From Syngnathus acus (Eukaryota; Chordata; Actinopteri; Syngnathiformes; Syngnathidae): 64,000 nucleotides of DNA. The notes beneath the pieces are model-generated. The model saw only the letters and a program-made list of their open reading frames with translations, ran no database searches and was not told where the DNA came from. Positions 51,936 to 61,524 of the stretch are shown here, piece by piece. Position numbers and translations under genes: made by a program. The stretch spans positions 5,838,001 through 5,902,000 of the forward strand of contig NC_051106.1 of the NCBI RefSeq assembly GCF_901709675.1, given 5' to 3'. The first letter of the stretch is position 1, and every line of letters begins with the position of its first letter.

Positions 51936-52100
51936 CACACTTCCGTATTACGTGACGATTGATTGGGCGGTCTTAAATGTATTATGATGCGATTGGTTCG
52001 CTCTAATGTCCGGTCAAAACCGAGGTAGATGATTGGCTAGCCAACGGTCAACCCGGAAGTGAGTCCGGGGTCCCCGTCGCGTCTTCGGAGGTAAACGATA
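51936..52100 (-). promoter_or_regulatory. ccdc32 promoter with CCAAT boxes and ETS/CRE-like sites
   Basis: Within 165 bases there are three ATTGG words (inverse CCAAT boxes at about 51963, 51992 and 52034), CTTCCG and CCGGAAGTG (ETS-type) and TTACGTGACG (CRE-like). This is the usual make-up of a TATA-less housekeeping promoter. A donor-like GGAG|GTAAAC at about 52090 on the plus strand could belong to a divergent transcript. Confidence 0.6.
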
Positions 52101-52106
52101 GTTATG

Positions 52107-52745
52107 TGCATTCCAGTTCTTTTAGGTGAACTGAATCATTAGAATCGGTTTACTCAAAAGATTCGTTCAAACGAATCGTTCAATGAATCCCCCCCCACAC
52201 ACAATGATACGTTTTTTTTTTTTTTTTTTAAATATATATCCAGTGGAAACAACCCATACACATCAAACAATACAACTACCCCGCCCCCAAATTATTATAT
52301 ATCATAATAATTGGCTCGTTATAACAAGTTATAACAAATGTTTATTAAAATAATAATAATAATAATAATAAAAAAAGTACATCTCAAACCAGCAATCAAA
52401 TGTGAAACTGCAGTCGATATATTGAATAACAACATTTAGGCATATATATGCATACACGTTATTTAAAAGTAAATCGTAAATCTACATTCTGGCTTACATA
52501 GTTCACGCCAAGAGACGCAACATATTCACTGACTGATCCGTTAATGCACAGGAAAGCAGTTCATTGACTCGTTCGCGAACGGGAAAGCCAGGATTCGTTC
52601 CCTCACTGATCCGTTCTCGCAGTGAACTGGAAATGCGAATCACTCAGTGAGTGATTCACTCAGTGAGTGATTCGTTCACTCACAGATTCGTTCGTTGGTG
52701 AACGGGAATTGCAATTCACGACTCGTTCGTGAACGGGAAGTTACG
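52107..52745. repeat. Palindrome-rich TTCGTTC / GAATCACTCA repeat block
   Basis: Multiple copies of GATTCGTTC, CGAATC, GTGAACGGGAA and GAATCACTCAGTGAGTGATTC occur in both orientations, with a strong hairpin at 52637-52674. An A/T-rich interlude at 52205-52500 splits two sub-blocks. It resembles a dispersed fish repeat, but I cannot name the family or its ends. Confidence 0.6.
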
Positions 52746-52880
52746 TCATTTTCTTCTTTGTTTTGTTTTACGGCGAGGTGGCACCAGCTTCAATGGGCAT
52801 TACCGACACCTACTGGTTGAAGTCACACACAAGGCCATTGCCTCGGGCGCCAGTTGGGGAGAGGGCGTCGCAACCACCCA

Positions 52881-52954
<74 letters not shown>

Positions 52955-52976
52955 TTTTTTTTTTTGTATATATATA
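52881..52976. repeat. AT palindrome (A-run, TA repeats, T-run)
   Basis: Runs of A, then (TA)n, A8-10, (TA)n, then T10 and a further (TA)n make a long, largely self-complementary block able to extrude a cruciform. It lies just upstream of the CRE pair at 53001-53041. Confidence 0.8.
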
Positions 52977-52989
52977 TAACAAACGTGAA

Positions 52990-53131
52990 GCACTTGTGGA
53001 TGACGTCATATCCAACCGCCGCTCGAGGACAAGTGACGTCACCAACACCGCGACGCTCCTTACCGACTCCGGACCTACCGAGTGGCAAGCAAGCAAAAGG
53101 TGAAAACGCAACAAGAACGACCCCCAGCAGG
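52990..53131 (+). promoter_or_regulatory. Candidate promoter/leader exon with two perfect CREs
   Basis: TGACGTCA occurs perfectly at 53001-53008 and 53034-53041. It is followed by a GC-rich segment ending in CCCAGCAG|GTGAGT (GT at 53132). This looks like a CREB/ATF-type promoter with a short leader exon for the cox18-like copy that follows. The link is inferred from position only. Confidence 0.4.
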
Positions 53132-53352
53132 TGAGTACAAAATACGAGACTTTAATTTTGTCTTATTTAGCCCTCAGGAGCAATTGTGTGGCTTTTTGTT
53201 TGCTTGATTGCACAGTGTTTAGCCGACTCGTACTGTATGTCATAACAAAACAGAACACACGTGAAACTTTGTTGATTCCCACAAACATTTGAACACGTCG
53301 TTTTGTGATGACCAAAATCAAGCTGATAAGCTCGCAGTGGGACGGCCGGCGC

Positions 53353-53801
53353 CATGCTGACCCTGGGGAGTCTCCACATCCTGCGGCTTCCGGTCAGAGC
53401 GTGGTGCGGCTGTGCCTTGGCCAGAAAGCCTCCTCTTCCTGCTCTTCCTGTACTTATACTTCCCTAGGAGTTCCGCACGTGTTGAAGCACAGTTTTCATT
53501 TCAGTGCTCCACGCCTCTTTGGCCACAGGGGGCACTCTGTGGTTCCCCGACCTGACGTCACCTGACTCCACGTGGCTTCTGCCGCTTGCCCTTGGACTGA
53601 CCAATCTGTTCATCGTGGAGGTATGCGATTGACGGCCGATCATGTCTAACGTCGTCATCATCATCGTCATCTTCTTCTTGTTCAGCTGTTTTCCCTCCAG
53701 AGGTCCAACGTGTCTGTTGTCTGTCCACAAGGTGGTGACAAACGCCATGCGAATGTTGTCCCTGTTGATGATCCCCATCGCCGCCGGCGTCCCATCGGTG
53801 A
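53353..53801 (+). pseudogene. cox18: Broken partial copy of cox18 (mitochondrial OXA1-type insertase)
   Basis: COX18 inserts the C-terminal part of COX2 across the inner mitochondrial membrane. Exon 53505-53620 reads LATGGTLWFPDLTSPDSTWLLPL... and ends in IVE, nearly the human LATGGILWFPDLTAPDSTW. The next exon (about 53686-53801) starts LFSLQRSNVS and, one base out of frame, continues VVTNAMRMLSLLMIPIAAGVPS, ending at a donor. A possible presequence start (ATG 53353, MLTLGSLHILRLPVRAW) lies upstream. The middle of the protein (the conserved TM1-TM2 region) and the final SS-LYW exon are absent. The frame break and missing exons suggest a pseudogene or a collapsed assembly. Human COX18 is on another chromosome (4q), so the position is not ancestral. 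Confidence 0.65.
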
Positions 53802-53846
53802 GTTTGCCCCACCTCGGAGCAAATGGATCAAGTGGAAGTGAATGTC

Positions 53847-53904
53847 CAGATGCTCCTTCGGTCACGCCGTCGTCACTGGTCCCGGAATGGTCCTAAGTCC
53901 AGAT
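53847..53904. repeat. Copy A of a 58-bp exon-like segment duplicated at 59607
   Basis: It matches 59607-59665 in the same orientation with about five differences. On the minus strand both copies carry an acceptor-like TAG and then a frame reading S-G-T-(T/S)-D-D-G-V-(S/T)-E-G-A-S. This copy lacks the downstream half and donor seen in the other. It begins 46 bases after the cox18 fragment ends. Confidence 0.75.
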
Positions 53905-53933
53905 CACAGACAAAATTCAAATGTCTATACAGT

Positions 53934-54603
53934 GGAGCCTCGGTTTTCGACCACAATCCGTTGCAGAAGGCTGTTCGAGAAGTGAATTGTTCGAATTCCG
54001 AATCATGTCTTCCCATTACAAATAAAGGAAAGAAATTTAATCCGTTCCAAGCAAAAAAAAAACGCCTTTTTCAAGCATTTTTTCATTTGCGCATTTTTGT
54101 CCGATCGCGCGACCGTAGCGCGTCGCCGACCGCGCAACTGCACCGCGCTGGTTGTATTATTGTGACAGAGCCGTCGCTGAAATTTGGAAAATATTTTGAA
54201 AGTCTTGATGTACTATCCAAAATTGAAGTGGACCTCAGTGCGCAGGGAGCTTCATTTGGTCCGATCGCGCAACCGCCCGCAGCGAGCTGGCCGGGCGCTC
54301 ACTGTCGCATTGCTTTAAGAGCGTCTTTGTGTTTTAGGATGGCTTTATTGCTCCCACTTGCTTCCTTTGGAGGCATGATTACGGGTTAATGCAATCCTCA
54401 AAGTAACGAAAATGCAATAACAACGGAGTCAGTGGGCATCCAGGCCGCTCGGTCGGGTTTTCTCGGGTCCTCCCGGCTCATCTCGCGAGGTTCAACCTCC
54501 GAATTTTGTTCGACAACCGAAGCAAAAAAAAAAAAAAACTCGAATTTTGTGTTCGAATTCCCAGTTGGTCGAGAACCGGGACGTTCGAAAACCGAGGTTT
54601 GAC
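53934..54603. mobile_element. pogo/Tigger-like non-autonomous element
   Basis: The left end CAGTGGAGCCTCGGTTTTCG follows TA. The right end (inverse CAAACCTCGGTTTTCGAACG) lies about 670 bases on, with further inner matches (GTTCGA...). The TCGGTTTTCGAAC terminal motif is typical of pogo/Tigger-like elements. The interior has two copies of GTCCGATCGCGC (about 54100 and 54257) and no transposase. The right terminus is degraded, so the end is approximate. Confidence 0.55.
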
Positions 54604-55568
54604 AAGTCCATTTGTTTTGGAGCTTTGACTGCATAGAATACGAGGTGCTTATATATTGGTTCGGGTCGACAGTTCATAATGGCCCTCCCGAAAGAAGCTC
54701 TGACTACAATGCGGCCCGGCAAAAAAACACAAGTATGACAGCCCTGCCCTTAGGTAGGCGCGATTTGGTAACTCGCGGTTGGGTTAAGCCATCTTTATTG
54801 CAACCGCCGCGGGGATGAGTTCATTGACACTAGCACTAGCTGAGTTTAAGGTAACTACTTCCGACCAGGTCTGGCTCATTCCGATGTTGAGGGTAGATTC
54901 AAGAGTTTCGATTTGCCATCTTTGAGTACGAAGATTCGGTACATCACAGCCTCTGTTCAACGCTTAGGTGACTAGCAACACTCAGGACATGTGAAAAATG
55001 ACAAATATTCTCAATATATTCATTATTGAATATAGAAGAACCTTGCACCACATAGTAAAATATACGTGGGGGGGAAAAAAAGATCAATCGTCAAACGATT
55101 ATCAAGAGAAAGTTTAATGAATAAGGGAAAAAAGTGAGACATCTCAATTGTTTGTACAAACGACGACAATTCCACTTGCCATTTGTCATCGAAGCGAGAA
55201 TGATGCCGTCGCAAACCTCTTTGGATTGTAAAACTCGCGTAAAGGGAGGGGACAAAAAGGAGACCGAGGGTATAAATTGCTGGAATGGGTGGAGTAATCA
55301 GTTGGCCTCATTCCCAAAATCCAAATTTTGGTTCCAAAAAAGAAAAGAAAAGAAAATGCAACTTAACTACTACAACACTTCAAAGATATTCAACACAACA
55401 TAACTAAACGATGATTACTTTAACAGTCCTTACTCACGTGAGAATACATCCATGTATGAATAAAACATCCATATTGAATACATGTTGATGATGCATCCAT
55501 CCATCCAACCAACCAACCTCTTGACATCAACAGCAATAAACCATGTTTGAAAATATTCAACTGAAACG

Positions 55569-55620
55569 ACGCAAAACGGAAGAAAATGAAACCTACGCAA
55601 AACGGAAGAAAATGAAACCT
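55569..55620. repeat. 26-bp unit in perfect tandem duplication
   Basis: The unit starting ACGCAAAACGGAAGAAAATG occurs twice head to tail (55569-55594 and 55595-55620) with no mismatch. Confidence 0.9.
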
Positions 55621-55908
55621 AAGTCAATATTCAACGCAACCTAACTAAACAATGGTTATGGGTGGGTACCCTTACTTTAACAGATGCCATTGGAATGCTT
55701 CAGCTGTTAGTTATTTCATGGCAAAGCAAGAGAATGTCAAATGTACCCTTACTTGAACCGATGTCATTGTAAAACACAACTTCATCGAACACTCATTAAC
55801 TTAACACATAATCAATCGTAGCTAACCTATGCTTATGGGCACTCCTTATGTTAACAGATGTAAGGGATTTTATGATAGCAAAGCAAAACATCTTAAAATG
55901 ATCCAAAA

Positions 55909-55950
55909 GTGTGTGTGTGTGTGTGTATGTGTGCGCGCGCGCGTGCGTGT
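55909..55950. repeat. (GT)n(GC)n microsatellite
   Basis: Alternating purine-pyrimidine GT steps pass into GCGCGCGC, a sequence prone to Z-DNA. Confidence 0.9.
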
Positions 55951-56318
55951 CATTCAAAACAGGTCGTGTTTCCCGAGTCAATAACTTCGACTAATCTAAC
56001 GACGGATTTACCATGTCACGTCAGTCTAAATTTGGCACCGTCTGCTGGTGAAATTTGGAACTGCAACAGCGCCAAACTGCCCTTTAATAAGAGTTCATTT
56101 TGAGGAACTAACTTCCAACTAAACGTTTGTCAGGTCTCTCTCGTGTCAAGCTCCTGGTGAAATTCGGAATTGCACTTGGGCCAATTTGCCCGGGCCAAAT
56201 CCGACACACATTTGCGCACCGCCATTTTACTTGACGAGCGCTGCGCAAATGGGTGACGTCGGGCAGCACCCACGTGATCCCACGGGGATGCCGTTCCCAG
56301 GCTCCGCCGGCCGACCGC

Positions 56319-58662
56319 TCACTTTCTGGGCCGGAGCTTCATCTCCACAAATCTCAGGCAGGTAGCCGGTGATGCCCCCAAATAATACCAGTTTAGATTG
56401 CGAAATGTGCAGGTGCCGGTTGCCTTGTACGGCCCATTCAGGTTGACTCCGTGACAGTTGTTGTACCACCAACCGCCCTTGTGCATATTGGCGCAATTGT
56501 TATCAGCCTCTGCAGACCTCTTGTCTTGGTCGCGGTCTTTGGTGGTGAACTTCATCCCAGAATGGTAGGTGAATTGATCGCCTGCAAAGCACACAAACTT
56601 GCTTTTGAGCAGGCTCTCGAGTGTGCCCCCCCCCCCCCGGCGGAAGGCGCTACCTGTGTTTCCAGAGTAGCCGCTCACAAGCAGCGGGTAGCCGTCCTTC
56701 TCGGGGTCCAGCGAGTTCCGGCCTACCGAGAAGTCGTCATAGAGAGCGTAGTAAGTGCGGCCGTCGTAATCGGTGATGTCGATCCGCAACTGGTAACCGC
56801 CCGAGGCCGTCAGAGCGTGGATGTTTTGCAGGCCTGCAAACACGCAAAGGCGGCGGCTTCACGTCACGCAAACCACAAAGGCTTGATAAGAAGGATGTCT
56901 TTGTTTCAGACCGAGCCAGTGCTCTCCGGCGAGGTCTCCAAAGCCGGTTTGATAGTCGTTCCAATCCCGAAAGAAGTTGACGGAGCCGTCCTTTCTCCTC
57001 TGGATCACCTGCAAACACACACACACACCATCAACGGAGCAAACGAGCATGACTGGCCAACTGGACGTTCAGCATTGAAGATAAGTGCCAACTTTATTGG
57101 GGAAGGCTTCACGAGGGGAACTTTGGGGTGTTTTTTTTTGGGGGGGGGGGGGGGGGTCAAGCACTCACGGTCCAGCCTCCCCCGTCCTGCCGCATGTTGC
57201 AGTAAGCCTCGAAGCTGTTGGACCCGCTAAAGATGGTATAGACTCCACTTTGGGACTTTCCCGCCGCCATGACCTGACTGCAGTCTCTGGCCATGAGAGC
57301 TGAAGCCAAAAAAAAAAAAAAAATGTGAGAGTGCAAAATAGATTCCCGCTTTAAACAAACTGGACACGCTCGCTAGCTACCTCTGAGTTCCCTGTTAAGT
57401 GTGGGCTGATCCACCACCTTCTGCTGCAGGCTGGACAAAGCCCAACTGAAGTTCTTGTTCTCTTGTGACAGCTCCTGCGCACCAAGCGTTTGAAAGAACT
57501 GAAATGACAACTGGGACACTTTGTTTGCATCTTTCAACAATACTTTTGTTCAGAGGCGTAGCCAGGAATTTTTCCAGTAGGGGTGCACGCCCACAGGAAA
57601 GAAAATCGAACATCACCCACGCCGTTCGCTGATCGCTAAAACAACGTCCGGGAGGCAAACGGTGAATGGATAACATCGCGCACATAGAGCGCAAGCACAT
57701 TCGCGCAAGACCGAAAGAAAAAAATGAAGAATCGAAAAAGCTCAATTTTTTATTTTTTATTTTTTTTCCAACCGGGGCGCACGGAGTCCTAACCGGGGCG
57801 CCGCCCCCGCTCGCCCCGGCTTGGCTACGCCTCTGCTTTTGTTCTTATTCAAAGGAGATAGTAGTTTGTGTGTAAGAGGAGGGAGGGACGTTAAGTCCTG
57901 AAATGTCCACCTCACCTGAGACATGCTCTTGTAGTCCGTCTTCAGGTCTTTCAGTGTCTGACTCAGAAGCCCTTTGTCGCTGCTAATCTCCTGCCAGACT
58001 TTGGCCAGCAGGCTCTGACTCGCGTTGTGACCTGCCTTCAGCTCTGCCAATGCCGTCTGACCTGCCTCCTGACCTGCCTTCAGCCTTGCGAATGCGGTCT
58101 GACTCTTCTCCAGGTCGCTGGAAATCGCGGCGTGACTTGCATTCAGCTGTGCTAATGCGGTCTGCAGCGCCGCCCAGTGGCAGGCTAAGTCGGTGCAGTT
58201 GCGGTCCGGGATGCTGTTGGGCAAAGTCGCCACCAGCGCGCCCATCTCTTTGACGATGTCCTGAGGCCTTGGAACACATAAAGGGTATACATGAAGGGGG
58301 GGATTGTAACTTGTGGTGGTCAAGTGTTTGTTCATTGCGTGCGTGCGTACCTGTTCAAGAGGAAGAAGACGATGTTTTGGATGAAAAGCACGACCAAGAG
58401 GAGCGTCGGGACCACCGCCAGAATGGAGCCCCAGGGTATCTGAACAGACTGAGTGCAAACGACGTCACAGGCGGCGGCGTCTCTCTCTCTCTCTCTGTCT
58501 CTCCCCCGACGGAGCGAACGACTTGCAAATGCTTTCAACTCGACTTAGCCATTAGTCACGCGCGTGCGCGTCCATGCGTCCGATGCGTACCTTGCGCTTT
58601 GGTGGTTCGCCGATCAGCTTCTGGGTGCTTTGGTTCATCTCGAACCACTTGTCATTTGACAT
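56319..58662 (-). CDS. FIBCD1-like type II membrane protein with fibrinogen C-terminal domain, 8 exons, 436 aa
   Basis: Exons: 58662-58591, 58448-58351, 58267-57916, 57498-57381, 57299-57169, 57008-56912, 56833-56654, 56581-56319; all phases join. The N-terminus MSNDKWFEM resembles FIBCD1 (MVNDRW). A cytoplasmic stub rich in Lys/Arg precedes a transmembrane anchor (~residues 30-56, WGSILAVVPTLLLVVLFIQN). A helical stalk follows with internal repeats of QTA-LA-L-A, four N-glycosylation sequons (NCT, NAS, NAS, NFS), then a fibrinogen-related domain (~residues 215-436): DCSQ...GVYTIF, DGGGWT, GEHWLG, DRDQDK...NNCA calcium/cysteine site, GGWWYNNCH, LNG. FIBCD1 is an acetyl-group/chitin-binding endocytic receptor. 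The C-terminal segment TCTFRNLNWYYLGASPATC carries two cysteines not usual in FIBCD1. The donor of exon 57008-56912 (GTCTGA) is weak. It is probably one of the expanded fish FIBCD1-like genes. Confidence 0.85.
57139..57156 (+). repeat. G17-18 homopolymer near a splice donor
   Basis: T9 is followed by a run of about 17-18 G just downstream (gene sense) of the minus-strand donor at 57168. In the transcript it is poly-C; on the plus strand it can form a quadruplex. The length may be uncertain in the assembly. Confidence 0.8.
57551..57835. mobile_element. 285-bp hAT-type MITE with perfect 8-bp target duplication
   Basis: The termini CAGAGGCGTAGCCA (left) and its exact inverse TGGCTACGCCTCTG (right) are 14-bp perfect inverted repeats. 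The flanks are CTTTTGTT on both sides (57543-57550 and 57836-57843). It lies in an intron of the FIBCD1-like gene. Perfect ends and target duplication point to a fairly young insertion. It has no coding capacity. Confidence 0.88.
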
Positions 58663-58962
58663 TTTGCGCTCTCATTCTATTCTTGCTTACTCGGTACGAA
58701 TGTCCCTAGCTGTGTACGTGTTGTCTGTTCTGCGTGCGTCTAATGCCGTATTTTGTGTTTAGCCAAGTGACGTGAAGTTTTCTTTGCACTTGACGTTGGT
58801 TTTGACCTTGTTTGCGGCAACGAGACGGGATGACCCCTCTGTCTGGGCTCGGTCGGTACATTATTGCGAGAGAGCGCAAAAGCCCGACAGAAAAGGAACG
58901 GGCACAAGACACAACACAAAATGCGACTCCGAGCAAGTTCAAGTTGTCAGTGACAAGATTTC

Positions 58963-58965
<3 letters not shown>

Positions 58966-58997
<32 letters not shown>
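58966..58997. repeat. (GATT)n microsatellite
   Basis: About eight tandem GATT units, followed by imperfect CTAT/GATT repeats to about 59110. Confidence 0.9.
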
Positions 58998-59578
58998 AGT
59001 CTATCTATCGATCTATCTATTGGTTGGTTGATTGATTAGTCTTTATCTATCTATCGATCTATTTCTTCATTCATCTATGCATGTATTTTTGGATTGATTG
59101 ATTCATTCCTGTATTTCCTCATTTATTTATTACACTTACATTGGGAACATTGGTGCCGACACCGTGAGTTCGATTCCCACGTTTGACGCTGTGAATGCGT
59201 GCGTGTGAGTGACCAAAAACAAAAAGCGCATGTGTATATGAGTGCGCAAGAAACAATAAAGAGGAGCAATACCAAACGCCACCATGGTGTGGTGTCTTGT
59301 CTCCGATTAGAGGGACGTGGAAACTGCAAACTCCACTTACTGAAACACAAAAAAAGACAAGAGCTCGAAAGCGGAGAAGAAAGCCAGCCGAGGCAAATTT
59401 CAGAAAAACAGGACGCAACTCCAAACGGCAGACTTTGTCGTCGAGTAATCACAACACTACATTTGATTGATAAGGCGCCTTTCAAAGCACTCCACTCTCC
59501 AGGTCGCCGTACGGACATCGAATAGCATGCCAAAAAAATAGGACTGAAGCAGAGTGATGGATAGGTAAGCTGACTCAC

Positions 59579-59652
59579 GTCTCTGACTGGACGACGACCA
59601 CAGACTCAGATGCTCCTTCGGACACGCCGTCGTCAGTGGTCCCGGAACGGTC
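59579..59652 (-). other. Exon-like segment (copy B of the duplicated 58-bp block)
   Basis: On the minus strand it is bounded by ACCCTAG|GACC and GAGAC|GTGAGT, and open in the frame DRSGTTDDGVSEGASESVVV... for 24 codons. It lies 0.9 kb upstream of the FIBCD1-like start codon on the same strand, so it may be a leader or alternative 5' exon of that gene. The phase (2 out) does not fit the transmembrane exon. A shorter copy is at 53847-53904. Function unknown. Confidence 0.4.
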
Positions 59653-60192
59653 CTAGGGTCCAGATGAGGGACAAGGTGTGAATTTAAATGGCGGAAGTTT
59701 GTCTATTTGCAGCCTTGTACTCTGTCTGTTCCAAAAAAAAGTGGTCATAGTAAAAGACGTCTGAAGACCTATTGACAGTATTGTCTACCTTGTTCCAAAA
59801 AGTGCTGATAACAGTCCTCAACAAGATGTTGACTTCTGCTATGGTGAATTGTGACCACTAGAGGTCCCTGGTTAACCAAGGTTAACAATGCTACGTCGCA
59901 TCTCCCAATGTTACGCACGCGCACGCACACACTAACCGTTACACGTGAACGTTTCACGAACGTATATACGTACATATATATATATTTATATATATTTATA
60001 TATATATAATTATTATTTTCTTATAAGTTGTTCTAACTCGTATAAATGCTAACCCTAACCTGCAACCACCCCCAAAAAATATATTTTGTATTTATTATTT
60101 TCTTTCCAAGTTGTTCTAACTCATATCAATGCATATTGGGATCTAATGGATCAAATAAAATGGAGGGTGCCTTTTATGAACGAGACTAGGCC

Positions 60193-61030
60193 CAGTGGTC
60201 GGCAACCCGCGGCTCTTTAGCACGCCCCTAGCGGCTCCCTGGAATTTTCGCAAAAATGCGTGAAAATGGAGAAATATGTTGTTGGTTGTTGTTGTTGTTG
60301 TTGGTTTTAAATTTTAAAATATGGTTTTTATATTGTAATCATGACACAACCATTCTTATGCTGTAAAATGTATGTAGTTGTAAATATATTACAAATACCG
60401 AATTTAAGAATGGCGTCAAACAGCAAAATTGCGTCATGGTCTACGACACGCCACATGCGAGTTGTAAACAAACAGGTGTGTGAGTGATTGGCCATGGATT
60501 CAAAAGGCAAAAAGAGAAAGATTGCTGATGAGAAAAGAGGCTTTAAGAAAGAATGCACTGAACTATTTGCTTTCATTGCCAATGCTGAAGCATTGCCTGC
60601 ATGTTTGATTTGCAATGAAAGGTTGTCAAATAACAAGAGGAGGAATTTGGAGCGACATTTTCAGATAAAGCATGCTAAATTTGCTGCCGATCACCCAGTT
60701 GCAACTGAGAGGGAACGTGCAATTGCAGTGCTGGTGGAGAAATTTGAGGACCGAAAAAACATTTCCAAAAAGTGGATTGCATCTCCAAACTCTACTACTG
60801 CTGCAGGTTTTGTTGCAGCCCGGGAGATAATAAAGCGCGGAAACCATTCCCCGATGGCGAGTACATGAAGGGAGGGATTCATTCATTAAAATATCAGAGT
60901 GTCTATTTTCGGACTTGAAAAATAAAACCGGAATCATTCAGAAAACTATAAAGACATGCCTCTCCGCACAAACAATATCACCGATCACCAGATCAAGGAC
61001 ATCAATTTCGATATCGAACAGACAGCTCTG
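60193..61030 (+). mobile_element. Decayed hAT element: 5' end plus broken transposase
   Basis: CAGTGGTCGGCAACCCGCGG at 60193 is a well-known hAT (Charlie-like) terminus. About 300 bases on begins the transposase remnant at 60494. After 60868 its sequence continues in another frame (SDLKNKTGIIQK) until about 61030. No 3' terminus is found, so the copy is truncated. Confidence 0.7.
60494..60868 (+). pseudogene. hAT transposase N-terminal fragment (GTF2IRD2/ZBED-type)
   Basis: 124 codons from ATG 60494: a basic start (MDSKGKKRKI), then FKKECTELFAF, a BED-like zinc finger ACLICNERLSN...NLERHFQIKH (C-x2-C, H-x4-H), then an AREIIKRG motif typical of the hAT family related to GTF2IRD2. The frame breaks at 60868, where the family continues PF-DGEYIK. 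The catalytic DDE and dimerisation regions are absent, so it is inactive. Confidence 0.75.
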
Positions 61031-61114
61031 CTATGCAGGTACGTGTACTCTAAACCTGCGTGAAGCTGGCCCCCCAGCCCGCGCAAGATTGAAGCAAAAT
61101 AGTCTGTTTCGTTT

Positions 61115-61470
61115 ATGCTTCGTTTGTGCAGCAAACATTTTCGTTTGTGCTGCTATGGTTTTTTAGTTATGAAAGATGATTTTATACGTCATCCAGAGTT
61201 CACCCAGCCCCCCATCTGCTCCAAATGAACCCAAAATGGTACCGTTCGTTTGTGCAGCAAAAATTTTCGTTTGTGCTGCTACGGCTTCGTAGATATGACA
61301 CATTTATTGGATGGCGATGACGTCACGTAGCCCCGCCCCCTTATTTACTTCCAAATGGACCCAAAACAGTGTCGTTCGTTTGTGCTGCCAAAAGTTTCGT
61401 TTGTGCTGCTACGGTTTCGCAGATATTACACATTTAATTTATAGCGATGACGTCACCCAGCCCACGTCAC
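61115..61470 (+). repeat. Three-copy tandem repeat (~126-130 bp) containing CREs
   Basis: TCGTTTGTGCTGCTA recurs at 61141, 61267 and 61397, each preceded by a CGTTTGTGC-GC half-copy and followed by GATAT-ACACATTT, GCGATGACGTCAC and CCAGCCC or similar. TGACGTCA is perfect in copies 2 and 3 (61318 and 61448). The first copy is most diverged. Confidence 0.8.
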
Positions 61471-61524
61471 TGTATTTCGTCGCGAATTTCAAGCTCCTGG
61501 AATGCTCCTGATGCAGGACGAATA

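Larger units (their letters stand above)
54604..56318. other. Spacer between the pogo-like element and the FIBCD1-like gene
   Basis: No coding exon is recognised. It holds a perfect 26-bp tandem duplication at 55569-55620, degenerate copies of a block containing CCTTACTTTAACAGATG at 55665-55870, and a (GT)n/(GC)n microsatellite at 55909-55950. Confidence 0.5.
58663..60192. other. Upstream region of the FIBCD1-like gene
   Basis: It holds the presumed promoter, a (GATT)n repeat at 58966-58997 followed by GATCTATC-type repeats to about 59110, the exon-like segment at 59579-59652, and (TA)n/(TTTATA)n near 59970-60010. No other coding exon is recognised. Confidence 0.45.

Noticed and set aside
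53823-54389. 188-residue open frame
   Set aside because: It runs through the duplicated 58-bp block and the pogo-like element and does not resemble a protein family.
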